64,000 nucleotides of DNA from Dyadobacter bucti (lineage in GTDB: Bacteria > Bacteroidota > Bacteroidia > Cytophagales > Spirosomataceae): positions 124,001-188,000 of the forward strand of contig NZ_SWFP01000008.1 of assembly GCF_005869225.1 (NCBI RefSeq). The letters run 5' to 3'. Shown here piece after piece: positions 35,062-44,463 of this stretch. The position numbers and the translations under genes were made by a program. Every line of letters begins with the position of its first letter. Position 1 is the first letter of the stretch. The notes under the pieces are model-generated. The model searched no databases and had not been told where the DNA came from. It worked only from the letters and a program-made list of their open reading frames with translations.

Positions 35062-35400
35062 CCATACGCCTTCTGATCTTTGGTTCGCCTTCGGACTCTT
35101 AGCTGGTGGCCATGAAAACTACTTAATTTCACCAAAAATACCATCGGCAACAACTCGCCGTTGAAAGTTGGTACGGATATGTGCGTGCCCTTCATCTTAT
35201 TCTGAATATCACCACTGGCAGCACATCCCTGTCGAATATCGCAAAGAACGATTTCCCTATATTAAGTAGGCATTCCTGACATTTTTACCGAACTTTGCAG
35301 CCCATTTTCCAGTCAGTATCAATCACTTTGCCTGATACAAATGGTAGTTTTTCAATATTAATCATAAGCTAGTAGCTGATTGCTGACAGCTTTTCCCCCA
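35062..35400. other. Non-coding gap between ftsY and rimO
   Basis: These 339 bases hold no reading frame I would support on either strand. Codon patterns of the short frames present (for example 34982-35164 plus, 34659-35195 minus) look random and the latter is antisense to ftsY. No clear promoter element, hairpin or RNA motif was seen, and the SRP RNA GGAA-loop sequence is absent. It may be decayed sequence. Confidence 0.4.
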
Positions 35401-36711
35401 ATGAAAACCAAAGGAATAGTCAAAAATAAGGTTAACATAGTAACACTGGGTTGCTCCAAAAACCTGGTGGATTCGGAAGTACTTTATACCCAGCTCAAAG
35501 GAAACGGTTTTAATGTTGCCCACGAGTCGAAAAAAGATGATTCGCAGATTGTTGTTATCAATACCTGCGGATTTATCGATAATGCCAAAGAAGAGTCTAT
35601 CAACACCATCCTTCGTTACGCCGACGCCAAAGCGGCAGGAATGGTGGACAAGGTTTACGTAACAGGCTGTCTGTCGCATCGTTACAAAGATGAGCTTTCC
35701 ATAGAAATCCCAACCGTAGATGCATGGTTCGGCACAAATGAACTTCCGCGGCTTCTCAAAACACTCAAAGCAGATTATAAGCACGAGCTAGTCGGGGAGC
35801 GTCTTCTTACTACACCGACACACTATGCATACCTGAAAATCGCCGAAGGATGCGACAGGCCATGCAGTTTTTGTGCTATACCGATTATGCGCGGAGGACA
35901 TGTTTCGAGATCCATTGACGAATTGGTCAAAGAGGCAAAATCATTGGCAAAACGCGGCACAAAAGAGCTGATCCTGATTGCCCAGGACCTTACTTATTAT
36001 GGTCTTGATATTTACAAAAAAAGAAATTTGTCCGACTTGCTTGCCCAGCTTTCCGATGTTGAAGGCATTGAATGGATCAGGTTGCAGTATGCTTATCCTG
36101 CCGGATTCCCCATGGATGTTCTGGATGTGATGAAGGAGCGAAGCAATATTTGTAAATATCTGGACATGCCGCTGCAATCAGGGTCCACTGAAATCCTGAA
36201 ATCGATGCGCAGGGGCATTACCCGTGAAAAAACAGAAGCATTGATCGAGTCGATCCGGGAAAAGATACCAGAGATTGCCTTACGTACTACGCTGATCGTT
36301 GGACATCCCGGAGAAACTGACGCCGCATTTGACGAGACTTTTGAATTTGTTGAAAAGATGCGTTTTGACAGGCTGGGTGCTTTCCAGTATTCCCACGAAG
36401 ACAATACTCATTCTTATACAATGCCGGATGATATTCCCGCAGAGATCAAACAGGAACGCGCAGACGCGATTATGGAATTGCAGCAAGGCATTTCTTACGA
36501 ATTGAACCAGCAAAAAATCGGCAATACTTATAAAGTCCTTTTTGACCGCAAGGAGGGAGGACATTTTATTGGCCGCACCGAATTCGATTCACCAGAAGTC
36601 GATAATGAAGTATTGGTACCAGCCAGTCAATATGTAAGGCTTGGCGACTTTGCCAACGTAAAAATTACCAATGCCGAAGAATTCGATTTGTACGGAGAGG
36701 TAATTTCCTGA
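35401..36711 (+). CDS. rimO: Ribosomal protein S12 methylthiotransferase RimO
   Basis: The ATG at 35401 gives 436 residues; the seven-residue extension from 35380 is not conserved-looking. The N-terminal UPF0004 domain holds cysteines for one 4Fe-4S cluster (VTLGCSKN, NTCGF, VTGC). The radical-SAM domain has CDRPCSFC. A C-terminal TRAM domain ends the protein. The enzyme adds a methylthio group to the conserved aspartate of S12. Confidence 0.96.
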   Translation: MKTKGIVKNKVNIVTLGCSKNLVDSEVLYTQLKGNGFNVAHESKKDDSQIVVINTCGFIDNAKEESINTILRYADAKAAGMVDKVYVTGCLSHRYKDELSIEIPTVDAWFGTNELPRLLKTLKADYKHELVGERLLTTPTHYAYLKIAEGCDRPCSFCAIPIMRGGHVSRSIDELVKEAKSLAKRGTKELILIAQDLTYYGLDIYKKRNLSDLLAQLSDVEGIEWIRLQYAYPAGFPMDVLDVMKERSNICKYLDMPLQSGSTEILKSMRRGITREKTEALIESIREKIPEIALRTTLIVGHPGETDAAFDETFEFVEKMRFDRLGAFQYSHEDNTHSYTMPDDIPAEIKQERADAIMELQQGISYELNQQKIGNTYKVLFDRKEGGHFIGRTEFDSPEVDNEVLVPASQYVRLGDFANVKITNAEEFDLYGEVIS

Positions 36712-36739
36712 TTTCTTTTTCTGCTGTTTGACTTGTTAT

Positions 36740-36747
36740 TAAATTTG
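36740..36747 (+). promoter_or_regulatory. Candidate -7 promoter element for DUF4293 gene
   Basis: TAAATTTG matches TAnnTTTG and lies 39 bases before the ATG at 36787. Confidence 0.4.
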
Positions 36748-36786
36748 TCGCTTGCCAAGCCGCATTAATAATTATTTAAAAGACTT

Positions 36787-37263
36787 ATGTTACAAAGAAT
36801 CCAAACTATTTTTTTGGCCATTACTATCGTTGGAATGGGTATTTTTCTTGCATTTCCAATATGGAGCAAGGTATCTGTTTCAGGAGAGCAACATGCCGAT
36901 CTTACTGCGATAAGGCTGAATCATCAGGTCAATGCAGTTCAGTCCCAGGTTCAGCCGGCCTATTATTTGATCATTTTGGCAATCCTGGTTGCCGGAATTG
37001 CCGCGTATGCTATTTTCCAATTCAGAAATCGGGTTTTACAGTCTGCACTTTGCGCAGTTAATTCCATATTGATGACCATTATTATGGGACTGGTGATCTA
37101 TTTCACTTTTTATAAAACGGCGAAATTATTTGATCCCCAAACGCCTGGCAATTACGAAATGGGCTTCTACGGTCTTGTGGCGGCTATGCTTGCAAATGTT
37201 TTTGCCAACCGGTTTATCCGTAAAGATGAGCGGGAAGTGCAGCAATCTAAAAGATTCAGATAA
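36787..37263 (+). CDS. DUF4293 membrane protein
   Basis: This 158-residue protein begins MLQRIQTIFLAITIVGM, as DUF4293 proteins do, and has four predicted transmembrane helices (about 5-24, 58-78, 85-108, 124-143). It is a Bacteroidota-specific inner-membrane protein of unknown function, often near rpoZ/rimO-type housekeeping genes. The charged tail (RKDEREVQQSKR) is probably cytoplasmic. Confidence 0.88.
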   Translation: MLQRIQTIFLAITIVGMGIFLAFPIWSKVSVSGEQHADLTAIRLNHQVNAVQSQVQPAYYLIILAILVAGIAAYAIFQFRNRVLQSALCAVNSILMTIIMGLVIYFTFYKTAKLFDPQTPGNYEMGFYGLVAAMLANVFANRFIRKDEREVQQSKRFR

Positions 37264-37274
37264 AACGAATGGTC

Positions 37275-37304
37275 GGGGCAATGGAAATAATAACCCGTTG
37301 CCCT
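37275..37304. terminator. Weak bidirectional hairpin between convergent genes
   Basis: gggcaatgg (37276-37284) and ccgttgccc (37295-37303) form a 9-bp stem with one G-U pair. T runs are poor on both sides, so termination is only suspected. Confidence 0.35.
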
Positions 37305-37309
37305 GAAAT

Positions 37310-38284
37310 TTATACTAATCCCTCCCTCAGCAAATCGTGGAGGTGAACAAAGCCCAGGATAACATCATCTTCCACCACCACAACCTGGGTGATGCTTTTA
37401 AGCTGCATAATTTCAAGTGCCCTGACCGCATATTCTTCTGGCGATACGCAAATCGGTGACGTGGTCATAATATCGCATGCTTTCAGGTCCAGTATGCTGT
37501 CACCTGCATGCTGATTGAGCATACGGCGAAGGTCACCGTCGGTGATAATGCCTGCCATTTTTCCTGATTCCTTCTTAACAGCTGTGGCCCCGAGTCTTTT
37601 TGACGTTATTTCAAGAATTACTTCCTGTAATGTTGCCTTCTCTGCGACTACTGGCAAAGCATTGTTAGGATAAATGTCACAGACTTTCAGATAGAGACGT
37701 TTCCCAAGCGATCCGCCGGGATGGTATTTTGCAAAATCGTCATAAGTAAATCCTCTGGCTTCCAGCAGGCAAATCGCCAGGGCATCACCAAGAGCCATGG
37801 CCACGGAAGTACTGGTCGTTGGAGCCAGGTTCATCGTGTCGGCTTCAGTTGGTGCAAAAGCGTGCAGAATATGGCTACAGCTCCTCCCGAGATAAGAGTC
37901 CCTGTTGCTCACCATAGCGATCATGGTTACTCCGATGCGCTTTAAAAGGGGTACCAGCACTTTGATTTCAGGTGTATCCCCGCTTTTAGAAATTACAATT
38001 ACTACATCGTTGTCCTGAATCATGCCAAGATCCCCATGTATGGCATCACCTGCATGCATGAACAATGCGGGCGTTCCCGTGGAATTTAATGTCGCCACTA
38101 TTTTCTGACCTACGATGGCACTTTTGCCAATTCCGGAAATAACAACCCGTCCTCCTGAGTTCAGTATAGCATATACGCAGTTTTCAAATTCATCCCCGAT
38201 CATTCCAACAAGATTATGCAATGCTTCTGCCTCTTGCTGTAATACTTCTTTTGCTATTGACTGAATATTTTTTATTAATTTCAA
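37310..38284 (-). CDS. kdsD: Arabinose-5-phosphate isomerase, KpsF/GutQ family
   Basis: This 324-residue protein has an N-terminal SIS domain (VVISGIGKSAIVGQKI, GDAIHGDLGMI, VVIVISKSGDTPEI, TMNLAPTTSTS) and two CBS domains (about 205-324). It converts ribulose-5-phosphate to arabinose-5-phosphate for Kdo synthesis in LPS. Kdo synthesis genes are not adjacent. The gene diverges from recQ. Confidence 0.92.
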   Translation of the reverse strand: MKLIKNIQSIAKEVLQQEAEALHNLVGMIGDEFENCVYAILNSGGRVVISGIGKSAIVGQKIVATLNSTGTPALFMHAGDAIHGDLGMIQDNDVVIVISKSGDTPEIKVLVPLLKRIGVTMIAMVSNRDSYLGRSCSHILHAFAPTEADTMNLAPTTSTSVAMALGDALAICLLEARGFTYDDFAKYHPGGSLGKRLYLKVCDIYPNNALPVVAEKATLQEVILEITSKRLGATAVKKESGKMAGIITDGDLRRMLNQHAGDSILDLKACDIMTTSPICVSPEEYAVRALEIMQLKSITQVVVVEDDVILGFVHLHDLLREGLV

Positions 38285-38337
38285 ATCTGAAACACAGTTT
38301 TATTGAGAACCAATTGGATTTATTAATTTCAAAAGCA

Positions 38338-38345
38338 AAGATAGA
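38338..38345 (-). promoter_or_regulatory. Candidate -7 promoter element for kdsD
   Basis: On the minus strand TATCTTTG matches TAnnTTTG and lies 53 bases before the kdsD start codon. No strong -33 TTG is visible. Confidence 0.42.
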
Positions 38346-38377
38346 GAAGTTTGGGATAACCATTTTGTTAACAGAGT

Positions 38378-40591
38378 ATGGTAAAGAAGGTTGATAAAGT
38401 CGTATTAGACACGTTAAAAGAAAGACTTAAAGAAATATTTGGGTACAGTCAATTCCGGGGTGAGCAAGAAGTAATTATTCAGAACATCCTTCTCGGTAAA
38501 AATACTTTTGTGATCATGCCTACCGGAGCAGGGAAATCACTTTGTTATCAGTTACCCGCTCTTGTCAGTGACGGCCTGACCATCGTTATCTCGCCTCTGA
38601 TCGCATTGATGAAAAATCAGGTTGATCAGCTGACTGCCTTTGGCATTAATGCTCAATTCCTGAATTCCACACTTACAAAAGCAGAAATGAACAGGGTCAA
38701 ATCTGACGCCCTGGACGGAAGCCTCAAATTACTTTATATCGCTCCCGAATCTCTTACAAAGGAAGAGAACCTGGACTTCCTTAAAAAAGTAAAAATATCT
38801 TTTGTCGCGATCGACGAGGCCCATTGTATATCCGAGTGGGGCCATGATTTCAGACCTGAGTACCGTCGTATTTATGGTATTATTGAAAATATTGGTCAGC
38901 TTCCTATCATTGCACTTACTGCTACAGCCACTCCCAAGGTACAGCAGGACATCCGGAAAAACCTCCAGATGGAAGAAGCAGAAACCTTCAAGTCGTCTTT
39001 TAACAGAAAGAACCTCTACTACGAAATCCGTCCCAAAAAGGATGTAAAAAAACAACTGATACGCTACGTTCGAAACAACAAAGGCAAGTCGGGCATTATC
39101 TATTGCCTGAGCAGAAAAACGGTTGAAGAAGTAGCTGAATTACTAACTGTTAATGATGTGCGTGCGTTGCCATATCATGCCGGCCTCGACAGCAACACGC
39201 GCATGGCAAACCAGGACGCTTTCCTGAATGAAGAGGCAGATGTAATCGTCGCCACTATTGCTTTTGGAATGGGGATCGACAAGCCGGATGTACGTTTTGT
39301 GATCCATTATGATGTACCCAAGTCCCTCGAAGGCTATTATCAGGAAACTGGACGTGCAGGGCGAGATGGACTGGAAGGCAATTGCCTGATGTTCTACAGT
39401 TACGATGACATCCAGAAACTGGAGAAATTCAACAAGGATAAGACCGTTACTGAGCGCGACAATGCACGTCATTTACTCAATGAAATGGTGGCTTATTCCA
39501 CGCTTGGTGTATGCCGGCGGAGGCAGTTGCTCAGCTATTTCGGGGAATATCTGGAAAAAGACTGTGGCTTCTGCGACAATTGTATCAAACCGACGGAAAA
39601 GACCAAGGTACAGGATGATGTAGTCCTGATACTGAAATCAGTACAGCTTACTGAACAGCGTTTCGACGCAGACCATATTGCCGATTTGGTTACCGCTACT
39701 GAAAACCAGTATGTTAAGAGCTATGAGCACGACAAGCTGGAAGTTTATGGTAAAGGGTTAGAAATTAACGAGTCGCGCGATTATTGGATCTCTACCATAC
39801 GCCAGCTCGTGATTTTCAATTATCTGGAAAAGGACATCGAGAATTACGGTGTTCTTAAAATTGGCGAAAAAGGTTCAAATTACCTGAATGACCCATACCA
39901 GGTAACTTTGCACAAAGACCATAATTTCGAGGAAGAAGAGGTTAAGACAGAGGATGATGATAAGGATGCCGCGACCGGCGGAGGAAGTGCACATGCTTAT
40001 GACGAGGCGCTTCTGGGTATGCTTAAAGCACTTCGCAAGAAAGTAGCAAAAGAAAAAAACCTGCCTCCTTATGTAATCTTCCAGGATCCGTCTATGGAAG
40101 AGATGGCCACAACCTACCCGACCACTCAGCAGGAAATGGCCCAGATCAACGGTGTTGGTATGGGGAAAGTACAGAAATTCGGTCGCCAGTTTATCGATCT
40201 CATCACCCGGTACGTAGAAGAGAATGAAATTGAAACGGCGAAGGATGTGGTCATCAAGTCGACAATTAATAAATCCAAGATTAAAATCTTTATTATTCAG
40301 CAGGTCGACCGCAAGGTAAGCCTGGATGAAATAGCCGAGGTGAAGGACCTTGCACTTGCGGATGTTATCGAGGAAGTTGAGCATATTTGTTATTCCGGCA
40401 CAAAGCTTAACCTGGATTACTATATTAACCAGGTCATCGACCGGGAGAGACAGCAGGATATCTATGATTATTTCATGACTGCTGAAACGGATAATATCGC
40501 CGCGGCATTGGATGAATTTGCAAATGATGAAATAAGCGAAGAAGAATTGAGACTGATGCGCATCAAGTTTTTATCAGAGCTTGCAAACTAA
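38378..40591 (+). CDS. recQ: ATP-dependent DNA helicase RecQ
   Basis: The protein has 737 residues, longer than typical RecQ (about 610). Motif I is MPTGAGKSLCYQLPA, motif II is IDEAHCISEWGHDFRPEYR, and motif VI is QETGRAGRDG. A zinc-binding segment (CRRRQLLSYFGE, CGFCDNC) follows, then RQC winged helix, HRDC (about 540-620) and a further C-terminal helix-turn-helix-like domain (about 640-720) that explains the length. It is a 3'-5' helicase in recombination and fork repair. Confidence 0.96.
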   Translation: MVKKVDKVVLDTLKERLKEIFGYSQFRGEQEVIIQNILLGKNTFVIMPTGAGKSLCYQLPALVSDGLTIVISPLIALMKNQVDQLTAFGINAQFLNSTLTKAEMNRVKSDALDGSLKLLYIAPESLTKEENLDFLKKVKISFVAIDEAHCISEWGHDFRPEYRRIYGIIENIGQLPIIALTATATPKVQQDIRKNLQMEEAETFKSSFNRKNLYYEIRPKKDVKKQLIRYVRNNKGKSGIIYCLSRKTVEEVAELLTVNDVRALPYHAGLDSNTRMANQDAFLNEEADVIVATIAFGMGIDKPDVRFVIHYDVPKSLEGYYQETGRAGRDGLEGNCLMFYSYDDIQKLEKFNKDKTVTERDNARHLLNEMVAYSTLGVCRRRQLLSYFGEYLEKDCGFCDNCIKPTEKTKVQDDVVLILKSVQLTEQRFDADHIADLVTATENQYVKSYEHDKLEVYGKGLEINESRDYWISTIRQLVIFNYLEKDIENYGVLKIGEKGSNYLNDPYQVTLHKDHNFEEEEVKTEDDDKDAATGGGSAHAYDEALLGMLKALRKKVAKEKNLPPYVIFQDPSMEEMATTYPTTQQEMAQINGVGMGKVQKFGRQFIDLITRYVEENEIETAKDVVIKSTINKSKIKIFIIQQVDRKVSLDEIAEVKDLALADVIEEVEHICYSGTKLNLDYYINQVIDRERQQDIYDYFMTAETDNIAAALDEFANDEISEEELRLMRIKFLSELAN

Positions 40592-40649
40592 CAGGCGTTA
40601 AATAAAGACTAGTGATTAGTCAGTACAGTGAATTTTTTTAAACCAATTT

Positions 40650-41939
40650 ATGAACATACTTATATTGGGGTCCGGGGGAAGAGAGCACGCTTTTGCCTGG
40701 AAGATCTCCCAAAGCCCTCTCTGCGATAAATTATATGTTGCTCCTGGAAACGCCGGAACAGCCGAAGTGGCAACAAACCTTTCTATTTCTTACAACGATT
40801 TTGATGCAGTTGCCAACGCAGTTTTAGAAAATGATATTGAATTGGTCATTGTAGGACCGGAGGAACCTCTTGTCAACGGGGTCGTGGATTTTTTTGAGTC
40901 ACGAACCGACCTGGCCAAAGTTAAGATCATAGGTCCCAACAAAGCGGGTGCCCAATTGGAAGGAAGCAAGGATTTTTCAAAACAATTCATGCAGAAATAC
41001 GGTATTCCTACCGCCTCTTCCCGTACCTTCACCGCCGACCTTCTCGCAATCGGTCTGGAATATCTCGAAACACTTCCACTACCAATTGTGCTGAAAGCAG
41101 ACGGGCTGGCGGCTGGAAAAGGTGTAATTATTGCCGAAAAACACGCAGATGCCGAGCAAGCGTTTAAAGAAATGCTTGTAGACGGCAAATTCGGAAATGC
41201 CGGAAGTAAAGTGGTTGTGGAGCAGTTTTTGAAGGGAATAGAGTTGTCGGTCTTTGTACTTACGGACGGAGAAAATTATAAGATCCTTCCAGAGGCCAAA
41301 GATTATAAGCGTATCGGGGAGGACGATACGGGGCTTAACACCGGAGGGATGGGAGCCGTGTCACCAGTGGTTTTTGCGGACGCCAATTTCCTTCGTAAGG
41401 TCGATGAAAAAGTCGTCAAACCTACGCTTCAGGGATTAAAAAGTGAGGGTATCAAATATGTTGGCTTCATTTTTATTGGTTTGATGAATATCAAAGGTGA
41501 GCCTTTTGTAATTGAATATAATGTCCGGATGGGAGATCCCGAAACCGAAGTAGTAATACCCCGTATTCAGTCGGATTTTGCAATGCTGATGGCAGCGACA
41601 GGAAAAGGTACGCTGAATGACTGCGAAATGCATATTTCTCCCCAGGTTGCCGTAACCACAGTAGTGGTTTCAGGTGGCTATCCCGGAGACTATGAAAAAG
41701 GAAAAGTGATTTCAGGAAATCAGAAGGTAGAAGATGTGTATTTATACCACGCTGGAACTACTTTTAATGGAAATACTGAAGTCGTGACCAACGGAGGCAG
41801 AGTAATGGCACTTACAGGTATCGCCAATTCTCTTGAAAATGCTATACATAAATCACAACGCGCCGCACAAGCGGTTCAATTTGAAGGTAAGTACTTCCGG
41901 CACGACATTGGTGTGGATTTGATTCGTTACAATGATTGA
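40650..41939 (+). CDS. purD: Phosphoribosylamine-glycine ligase
   Basis: The protein has 429 residues. It begins MNILILGSGGREHAFAWK, the classical PurD start, has ATP-grasp elements LKADGLAAGKGVII and GGMGAVSP, and NVRMGDPETEVV with metal ligands. It makes glycinamide ribonucleotide, the second step of purine synthesis. It is followed 20 bases later by ricT; purine genes are not otherwise clustered here. Confidence 0.97.
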   Translation: MNILILGSGGREHAFAWKISQSPLCDKLYVAPGNAGTAEVATNLSISYNDFDAVANAVLENDIELVIVGPEEPLVNGVVDFFESRTDLAKVKIIGPNKAGAQLEGSKDFSKQFMQKYGIPTASSRTFTADLLAIGLEYLETLPLPIVLKADGLAAGKGVIIAEKHADAEQAFKEMLVDGKFGNAGSKVVVEQFLKGIELSVFVLTDGENYKILPEAKDYKRIGEDDTGLNTGGMGAVSPVVFADANFLRKVDEKVVKPTLQGLKSEGIKYVGFIFIGLMNIKGEPFVIEYNVRMGDPETEVVIPRIQSDFAMLMAATGKGTLNDCEMHISPQVAVTTVVVSGGYPGDYEKGKVISGNQKVEDVYLYHAGTTFNGNTEVVTNGGRVMALTGIANSLENAIHKSQRAAQAVQFEGKYFRHDIGVDLIRYND

Positions 41940-41959
41940 TAGATGAACAGGCATAAATT

Positions 41960-43147
41960 ATGGGATGTGGATCATGTTCATCCGGCGGATGCGGTACTAA
42001 TGGATCGGCTGTCTCCGGATGTGGAAGTAAAGGAACCTGTGGAACAGGCGGATGCAATAAAATGAATGTCTACGACTGGTTGAGCCATATGGATGTGCCG
42101 ACCAGCCAACGGTTCGATGTTGTAGAAGTCAAATTTAAAGGAGGCAGAAAGGAATATTTCCGCAATATAAATCAGTTGGAATTTATCACGGGTGACCACG
42201 TTGTCTGTGAAATGGCATCTGGCCAGCATATAGGTACCGTGTCCCTTCAGGGTGAGCTGGTTCGTCTTCAGATGAAGCGAAAAAATGTGGTGATCAGCGA
42301 CGATCTGCATGTGATATACCGAATTGCAACGGAAAAGGATCTGGACAAGCATACGCAGGCTATGGCGCGCGAAATGCCTACACTCTACCGTACCCGCGAA
42401 ATTATCCGGGAGATGAAGCTGAATATGAAATTGTCCGATGTTGAATTTCAGTCTGACAATACTAAAACGACGTTTTATTACTCATCCGAAGAACGCGTCG
42501 ATTTCCGCGAACTGATCAAGTCACTTGCTTCTGAATTTAAGGTAAGGATTGAAATGAGGCAGATCAGCCTGCGCCAGGAAGCCAGCCGGCTGGGAGGATT
42601 GGGATCTTGTGGCCGGGAGCTTTGCTGCTCTACATGGCTCACAGATTTTAAAAACATCTCAACGGCAGCCGCACGTTACCAAAACCTCTCGTTGAATCCT
42701 GCAAAACTTTCGGGTCAGTGCGGACGATTGAAATGCTGTCTGAACTATGAGCTAGAAACTTACATTGATGCACTCAGAGATATCCCGACAGTGGATGTTC
42801 CTTTAAAGACAAAAAAAGGGGTGGCGGTTTTGCAGAAGACGGATATCTTTAAAAAAGTGATGTGGTTTGGTTTTGATAAAGATACAAACTGGTACCCCGT
42901 AGCGATTGATAAGGTATTGGAGATCATGGCTTTGAACAAAAAAGACATCATTCCGGAATCGCTTGAAATTCTTACGCCAGAGCCTGAAAAGAGCCTGGAA
43001 AAAGGATCCAACAAGCTGAACAGCGACTTGGAAAATTTGGACAAAAAATACAGCGAGGAACAGAAAAAGAAGAAAAAGAAGAAAAACAGGTCGGGAAAAA
43101 ACAAGAATAATAATAACAAGCCCCAGCCGTCATGCTCTCCGCAATAA
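41960..43147 (+). CDS. ricT: RicT-like PSP1 domain protein with Cys-rich N-terminus
   Basis: This 395-residue protein contains the PSP1 domain (about 55-275; cysteines in CGRELCC and CGRLKCCLNYE) that binds an Fe-S cluster in the Bacillus RicAFT complex, which controls RNA processing. The first 33 residues carry eight cysteines in Gly/Ser-rich repeats (GCGSCSSGGCG), and the C-terminal 40 residues are Lys/Asn-rich. Neither feature is usual in short homologues. The RicA and RicF partners are not in the window, so the role here is uncertain. The terminator at 43187 follows. Confidence 0.85.
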   Translation: MGCGSCSSGGCGTNGSAVSGCGSKGTCGTGGCNKMNVYDWLSHMDVPTSQRFDVVEVKFKGGRKEYFRNINQLEFITGDHVVCEMASGQHIGTVSLQGELVRLQMKRKNVVISDDLHVIYRIATEKDLDKHTQAMAREMPTLYRTREIIREMKLNMKLSDVEFQSDNTKTTFYYSSEERVDFRELIKSLASEFKVRIEMRQISLRQEASRLGGLGSCGRELCCSTWLTDFKNISTAAARYQNLSLNPAKLSGQCGRLKCCLNYELETYIDALRDIPTVDVPLKTKKGVAVLQKTDIFKKVMWFGFDKDTNWYPVAIDKVLEIMALNKKDIIPESLEILTPEPEKSLEKGSNKLNSDLENLDKKYSEEQKKKKKKKNRSGKNKNNNNKPQPSCSPQ

Positions 43148-43186
43148 TATTAGATTTAATGTCTATGCGGATGCCATAATTTTCAG

Positions 43187-43220
43187 GAAGTCAAGTTGAA
43201 AAAGCTTGGCTTCTTTTTTA
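43187..43220 (+). terminator. Terminator between ricT and anmK
   Basis: gaagtcaag (43187-43195) pairs with cttggcttc (43205-43213) with one G-U, then six T residues. It overlaps the longest anmK frame (43196), which supports the downstream ATG at 43235 as the true start. Confidence 0.75.
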
Positions 43221-43234
43221 TTAAGCCCTTCAGT

Positions 43235-44431
43235 ATGAAAGAACACATCAAAAAACTTCATGAGATCGCATTTCAGAAATCACGAAGGATTATCGGATTA
43301 ATGTCCGGGACATCGCTTGACGGCCTGGATATAGCGCTGTGCAAAATCGAAGGCAGCGGGCTGGAAACCGTTCTGGAGTTGGAAAGATTTACTACAATAC
43401 CCTACACAGAGCCTTTCAGGGACGAAATCCGTAAAATTTTCGCCAAAAGGGAAATTGACTTTCAGCAACTCTGCCTGCTCAACCCTTTTATCGGCACAAC
43501 GCACGGCGAAATGGTGCTGAACTGTCTGAAAGATTGGAACATACCTGGGGCAGATATCGACTTGATTGCCAGCCATGGACAAACCGTTTTTCATGCTCCC
43601 AAAAAACAACACAAATTGGCCGGGTTTCCCGACGCAACGCTTCAGATCGGCGATGGGGACCATATTGCCGTCAAAACAAATATCATTACCATAAGTGATT
43701 TCCGCCAGAAACATATAGCTGCGGGAGGTGAAGGCGCACCGCTGGCAGTATATGGAGACTATTATTTATTCTCAAAAAACGGTGAAAACCGGATTCTGCT
43801 GAATATGGGAGGAATCGCCAATTTTACTTTTTTACCTGCAACGCTGGACGCAACCACTGTTTTTACAACAGACACAGGGCCAGGAAATACCCTCATCGAT
43901 GCTTACACGCGCAGATTTTATCATAAACCCTTTGACGAAAACGGCCAGATCGCATCAACCGGAAAGGTTAATGATGCCTTACTTGAAACATTGAAATCAC
44001 TAGCTTTTTTCAGGCAGTCGTTTACAAAAACAACAGGACCGGAAGTTTTCAATTTTGACTATGTGGAGACCGCGATTCAAAAATCGAAACTTCCTTCGCT
44101 TTCCCGCCAGGACATCATCGCTACTTTAACCAGGCTCAGCGCTGACACCATCTCTGATGCAATTAAAAGTGTAATTCATTCCGGAGAGTCATATACCGTC
44201 TACGCGAGCGGCGGCGGTGCCCATAATCCGGTACTGATGGACGCTATCCGTGAACAGCTGGGTAGTTGTCCCGTGAAACTCATCGACGAACTGGGCGTTT
44301 CCGGAGACGCCAAAGAAGCGGTGCTTTTTGCAGTACTCGCCAATGAAACGGTAGCCGGGAACCAAACACATTTTGGAGAGAAAGAAGGTGTTCCAGGTAT
44401 ATCAATGGGGAAAATTTCTTTCCCGCAATAA
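43235..44431 (+). CDS. anmK: Anhydro-N-acetylmuramic acid kinase
   Basis: The ATG at 43235 gives 398 residues; a longer frame from 43196 overlaps a terminator and is rejected. Motifs include IGLMSGTSLDGLDIALC (phosphate-binding), ASHGQTVFHAP and NMGGIANFTF. AnmK phosphorylates anhydroMurNAc from recycled peptidoglycan to give MurNAc-6-phosphate. It fits with the wall amidase and the GlcNAc-kinase-like gene elsewhere in the window. lhgO begins 32 bases after its stop and may be co-transcribed. Confidence 0.94.
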   Translation: MKEHIKKLHEIAFQKSRRIIGLMSGTSLDGLDIALCKIEGSGLETVLELERFTTIPYTEPFRDEIRKIFAKREIDFQQLCLLNPFIGTTHGEMVLNCLKDWNIPGADIDLIASHGQTVFHAPKKQHKLAGFPDATLQIGDGDHIAVKTNIITISDFRQKHIAAGGEGAPLAVYGDYYLFSKNGENRILLNMGGIANFTFLPATLDATTVFTTDTGPGNTLIDAYTRRFYHKPFDENGQIASTGKVNDALLETLKSLAFFRQSFTKTTGPEVFNFDYVETAIQKSKLPSLSRQDIIATLTRLSADTISDAIKSVIHSGESYTVYASGGGAHNPVLMDAIREQLGSCPVKLIDELGVSGDAKEAVLFAVLANETVAGNQTHFGEKEGVPGISMGKISFPQ

Positions 44432-44463
44432 CGCCGATTATTAAATAAGCAGTCTTAAAATAC

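Noticed and set aside
34659-35195. 178-residue minus-strand frame
   Set aside because: Mostly antisense to ftsY; the part in the gap shows no domain.
40592-40649. Possible terminator (gacta-tagtc repeat) after recQ
   Set aside because: The stem is only five base pairs and the T run lies well beyond it.
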